Source: Bacillus sp. FJAT-45350 (lineage in GTDB: Bacteria; Bacillota; Bacilli; Bacillales; NISU01). Taken from it: a DNA stretch of 64,000 nucleotides. Positions 62,525 through 64,000 of the stretch are shown here, piece by piece. The notes below the pieces were generated by a model. That model searched no databases, was not told the origin of the DNA, and worked only from the letters and a program-made list of their open reading frames with translations. Position 1 is the first letter of the stretch; the number at the start of each line of letters is the position of its first letter. The stretch covers positions 1,000,079 to 1,064,078 of the forward strand of contig NZ_NISU01000001.1 of the NCBI RefSeq assembly GCF_002335805.1. The letters are read 5' to 3'. A program made the translations under genes and the position numbers.

Positions 62525-63232
62525 TTGTTAGAAAAAACTTATAAGAAAATTGGAATTGTTGCTGTAACATCAGAAGGCGCTGCACTTTGTTATAAAAATA
62601 TTGTTTCTGAATCAATGAAACGAACGGGAAAGAATATTCATCCAGAAATATCACTTCATAATGTTTCATTCTCTGAATATTATCAGGCCGTAGTAAATGA
62701 TGATTATCAAGAAGTAGAAAATATATTGCTTTATTCTATAAAAAAACTTCAGCTAATAGGGGCAGATTTTGCTATTATTCCTGCAAATACAATTCATTGT
62801 GTATTTAAAGAAGTCCAAAAGAGGTCGCCAATTCCATTAGTAAGTATTTTAGAAACAACTTCAAAAGAGTGCCAACGTCAAAACTATAAAAAAGTATGTG
62901 TTTTAGGAACAATTTTTACAATGCAAGGAAAATTATATGCAGAATCATTTGAAAAGTATGGTATAGATTTAATTACCCCATCTATTGAAGAACAAGAAAT
63001 TATTAACTCAATTATCATGGATGAGTTAATACCAGGTAAATTCAATAAGAAGTCAATAGAAAACGTTATATCAATAATCAATAGAGTTAAATCAACTAGG
63101 TGTGATGCAGTTGCCCTTGCTTGTACTGAATTACCAATAATAATTAATGATAATAATTCTCCGCTACCTATCCTTGATACAACTAATTTACTATCATTAG
63201 CAGCACTAGATTTTGCTATTAATAATAATTAG
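62525..63232 (+). CDS. aspartate/glutamate racemase-family protein
   Basis: A 235-residue protein of the Asp/Glu racemase fold, starting at TTG after GGGTTGGG. Second catalytic Cys C200 in ALACTELP is present; the first, normally in CNTxH, reads PANTIH with Ala87. One-Cys members racemise or isomerise by other bases, so the activity is uncertain; the YgeA/RacX group also lacks one Cys. Followed by a strong terminator, and isolated. Confidence 0.85.
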   Translation: MLEKTYKKIGIVAVTSEGAALCYKNIVSESMKRTGKNIHPEISLHNVSFSEYYQAVVNDDYQEVENILLYSIKKLQLIGADFAIIPANTIHCVFKEVQKRSPIPLVSILETTSKECQRQNYKKVCVLGTIFTMQGKLYAESFEKYGIDLITPSIEEQEIINSIIMDELIPGKFNKKSIENVISIINRVKSTRCDAVALACTELPIIINDNNSPLPILDTTNLLSLAALDFAINNN

Positions 63233-63257
63233 TTGAAGAAGAAAAGACAATACGACC

Positions 63258-63286
63258 AAAAAACGCACCAATCAGTGCGTTTTTTG
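63258..63286 (+). terminator. intrinsic terminator
   Basis: AAAAAACGCAC/GTGCGTTTTTT with a short loop. Confidence 0.9.
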
Positions 63287-63433
63287 TATGCTAATTATGG
63301 TGTTAATGTGTACGGGATTGGAATGCTGAATCCACTTTTGTTTCGCTTGTGATGTAACTTTTATCCTCCAAAAACTGAACCCGTTACTGTTGAGGGCACT
63401 GAAAAAGTACCAAATAGATGATTTAAGAAGCGG

Positions 63434-63490
63434 TAATGGCTTCGCACGTTGCGAGCTTGCTACGAGAAAACCACTCGTAGCAAGCTCTTA
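63434..63490. repeat. hairpin repeat family C, copy 2
   Basis: A perfect 14-bp inverted repeat GAGCTTGCTACGAG (63453-63466) with CTCGTAGCAAGCTC (63474-63487). About 50 bases match 13072-13120. Confidence 0.8.
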
Positions 63491-63520
63491 AAAAGAGGTA
63501 ACGGCTACGCGCATTACTTT

Positions 63521-63563
63521 AAGGGGATTGAAAAAGGGAAAACCTCACTTTTTCAATCCCCTT
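63521..63563. repeat. hairpin repeat related to family A
   Basis: Perfect 16-bp stem AAGGGGATTGAAAAAG/CTTTTTCAATCCCCTT with an 11-base loop. The inner GAAAAAGT-ACTTTTTC core recalls family A. It lies between convergent genes and could terminate the minus-strand gene. Confidence 0.7.
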
Positions 63564-63604
63564 GTTGAATGGGTCTTTAGAAAGTTTGTGCTATGGGTAA
63601 GAAT

Positions 63605-64000
63605 TTATTTTCTCTTAATAGAAATCCAGATTTCACTTTTGTTATCTTTGCTCTCTAGAATTTCTGGACCTTCTTCCAGTTCATACGATGATGTAGGCAA
63701 CCACTCGGAATAGATTCGTTGCCAATGTTCTTCAACTTGTTGCCAGTCCCCATCCACTTCAAAAATCGCCCAGGTTAAGGCAGGTATTTCTAAAATTGAA
63801 TACTCATGTATTTCATCCTTTGTGGTAACTGCTCCAATATACTGAGTAAACGTTGCTTTTCCTTCGGTATCTTCTGAGTAGTTGACAGATACATGAATAA
63901 GCCCATGAGGTTCGTTAGTGGAGAGGGATTCTAATTCATTCATTTTCGCATCACTGATGCCTGCTATCATATCTTCATAGGTAGGTGATAGAATTTCATT
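63605..64000 (-). CDS. GyrI-like effector-binding protein, partial
   Basis: The reading frame stays open from the stop at 63605 through the window edge (in-frame NEILSPTYED lies upstream of ATG 63970), so the 5' end is missing. It shows the GyrI-like small-molecule-binding fold: YILEIPALTWAIFEVDGDW..WQRIYSEWLPTSSYELEEGPEIE pattern. This is often the C-terminal half of AraC-family or MerR-family regulators, or a stand-alone protein. Which of these applies cannot be told here. Confidence 0.8.
   Translation of the reverse strand, partial: NEILSPTYEDMIAGISDAKMNELESLSTNEPHGLIHVSVNYSEDTEGKATFTQYIGAVTTKDEIHEYSILEIPALTWAIFEVDGDWQQVEEHWQRIYSEWLPTSSYELEEGPEILESKDNKSEIWISIKRK

Overview
The window looks like a chromosome segment of a low-GC, spore-forming Bacillaceae species. 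The evidence is AGGAGG-type ribosome binding sites, TTG/GTG starts, a long Bacillus-type SRP RNA with an Alu domain, SigL (sigma-54) promoters with PAS/AAA+ activators, and spore-associated families (YjcZ, SleB-like hydrolase, manganese catalase). An alkaliphilic or soil Bacillaceae is my guess; no 16S or other marker is present. There are no tRNA, rRNA, CRISPR or prophage modules.

Layout. 0-5.4 kb: small and envelope genes (zinc-ribbon microprotein, lipoprotein, HAD phosphatase, Mn catalase between two small genes, a stalk-domain protein). 5.4-7.8 kb: two SRP RNA genes, both on the minus strand, bracketing a hemerythrin/RIC iron-sulfur repair pair that has an FNR-type operator. 7.9-16.5 kb: a thiolase-fold/cyclase pair, then a gamma-glutamyltransferase / ATP-grasp-M20 fusion / N-formylglutamate amidohydrolase operon whose last gene is cut and joined to a beheaded stalk-domain gene. 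16.8-21 kb: a D,D-carboxypeptidase and an exported ComEC-like nuclease module. 21.4-40.9 kb: a catabolic island for an organic or fatty acid, with three sigma-54 promoters and two cognate-type activators, three acyl-CoA ligases, acyl-CoA dehydrogenase, hydroxyacyl-CoA dehydrogenase, two thiolases, a CoA-transferase, an AtoE-type carrier and a TRAP transporter. 40.9-46.8 kb: short housekeeping and spore genes. 46.9-51.9 kb: a cobalamin riboswitch with a terminator ahead of a class I ribonucleotide reductase, flavodoxin and AcuA-like acetyltransferase. 52.6-58.9 kb: two ABC-2 exporters around a NarL-type two-component system. 59-64 kb: DUF3231 protein, a degenerate tyrosine recombinase, CPA1 antiporter, Asp/Glu racemase and a partial GyrI-like protein.

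The most distinctive structure is not genic. Three families of short palindromic repeats are scattered between genes. One is a 42-43 bp hairpin flanked by perfect 9-bp target duplications at two loci; at one locus its removal on paper restores an ATGA overlap between a histidine kinase and its response regulator. A second, about 57 bp, can fold in two mutually exclusive ways, one of them a terminator-like hairpin, and supplies the last codons of a TRAP permease gene. Together with the twin SRP RNA genes, the gamma-glutamyl operon and several truncations, they show an actively remodelled region.
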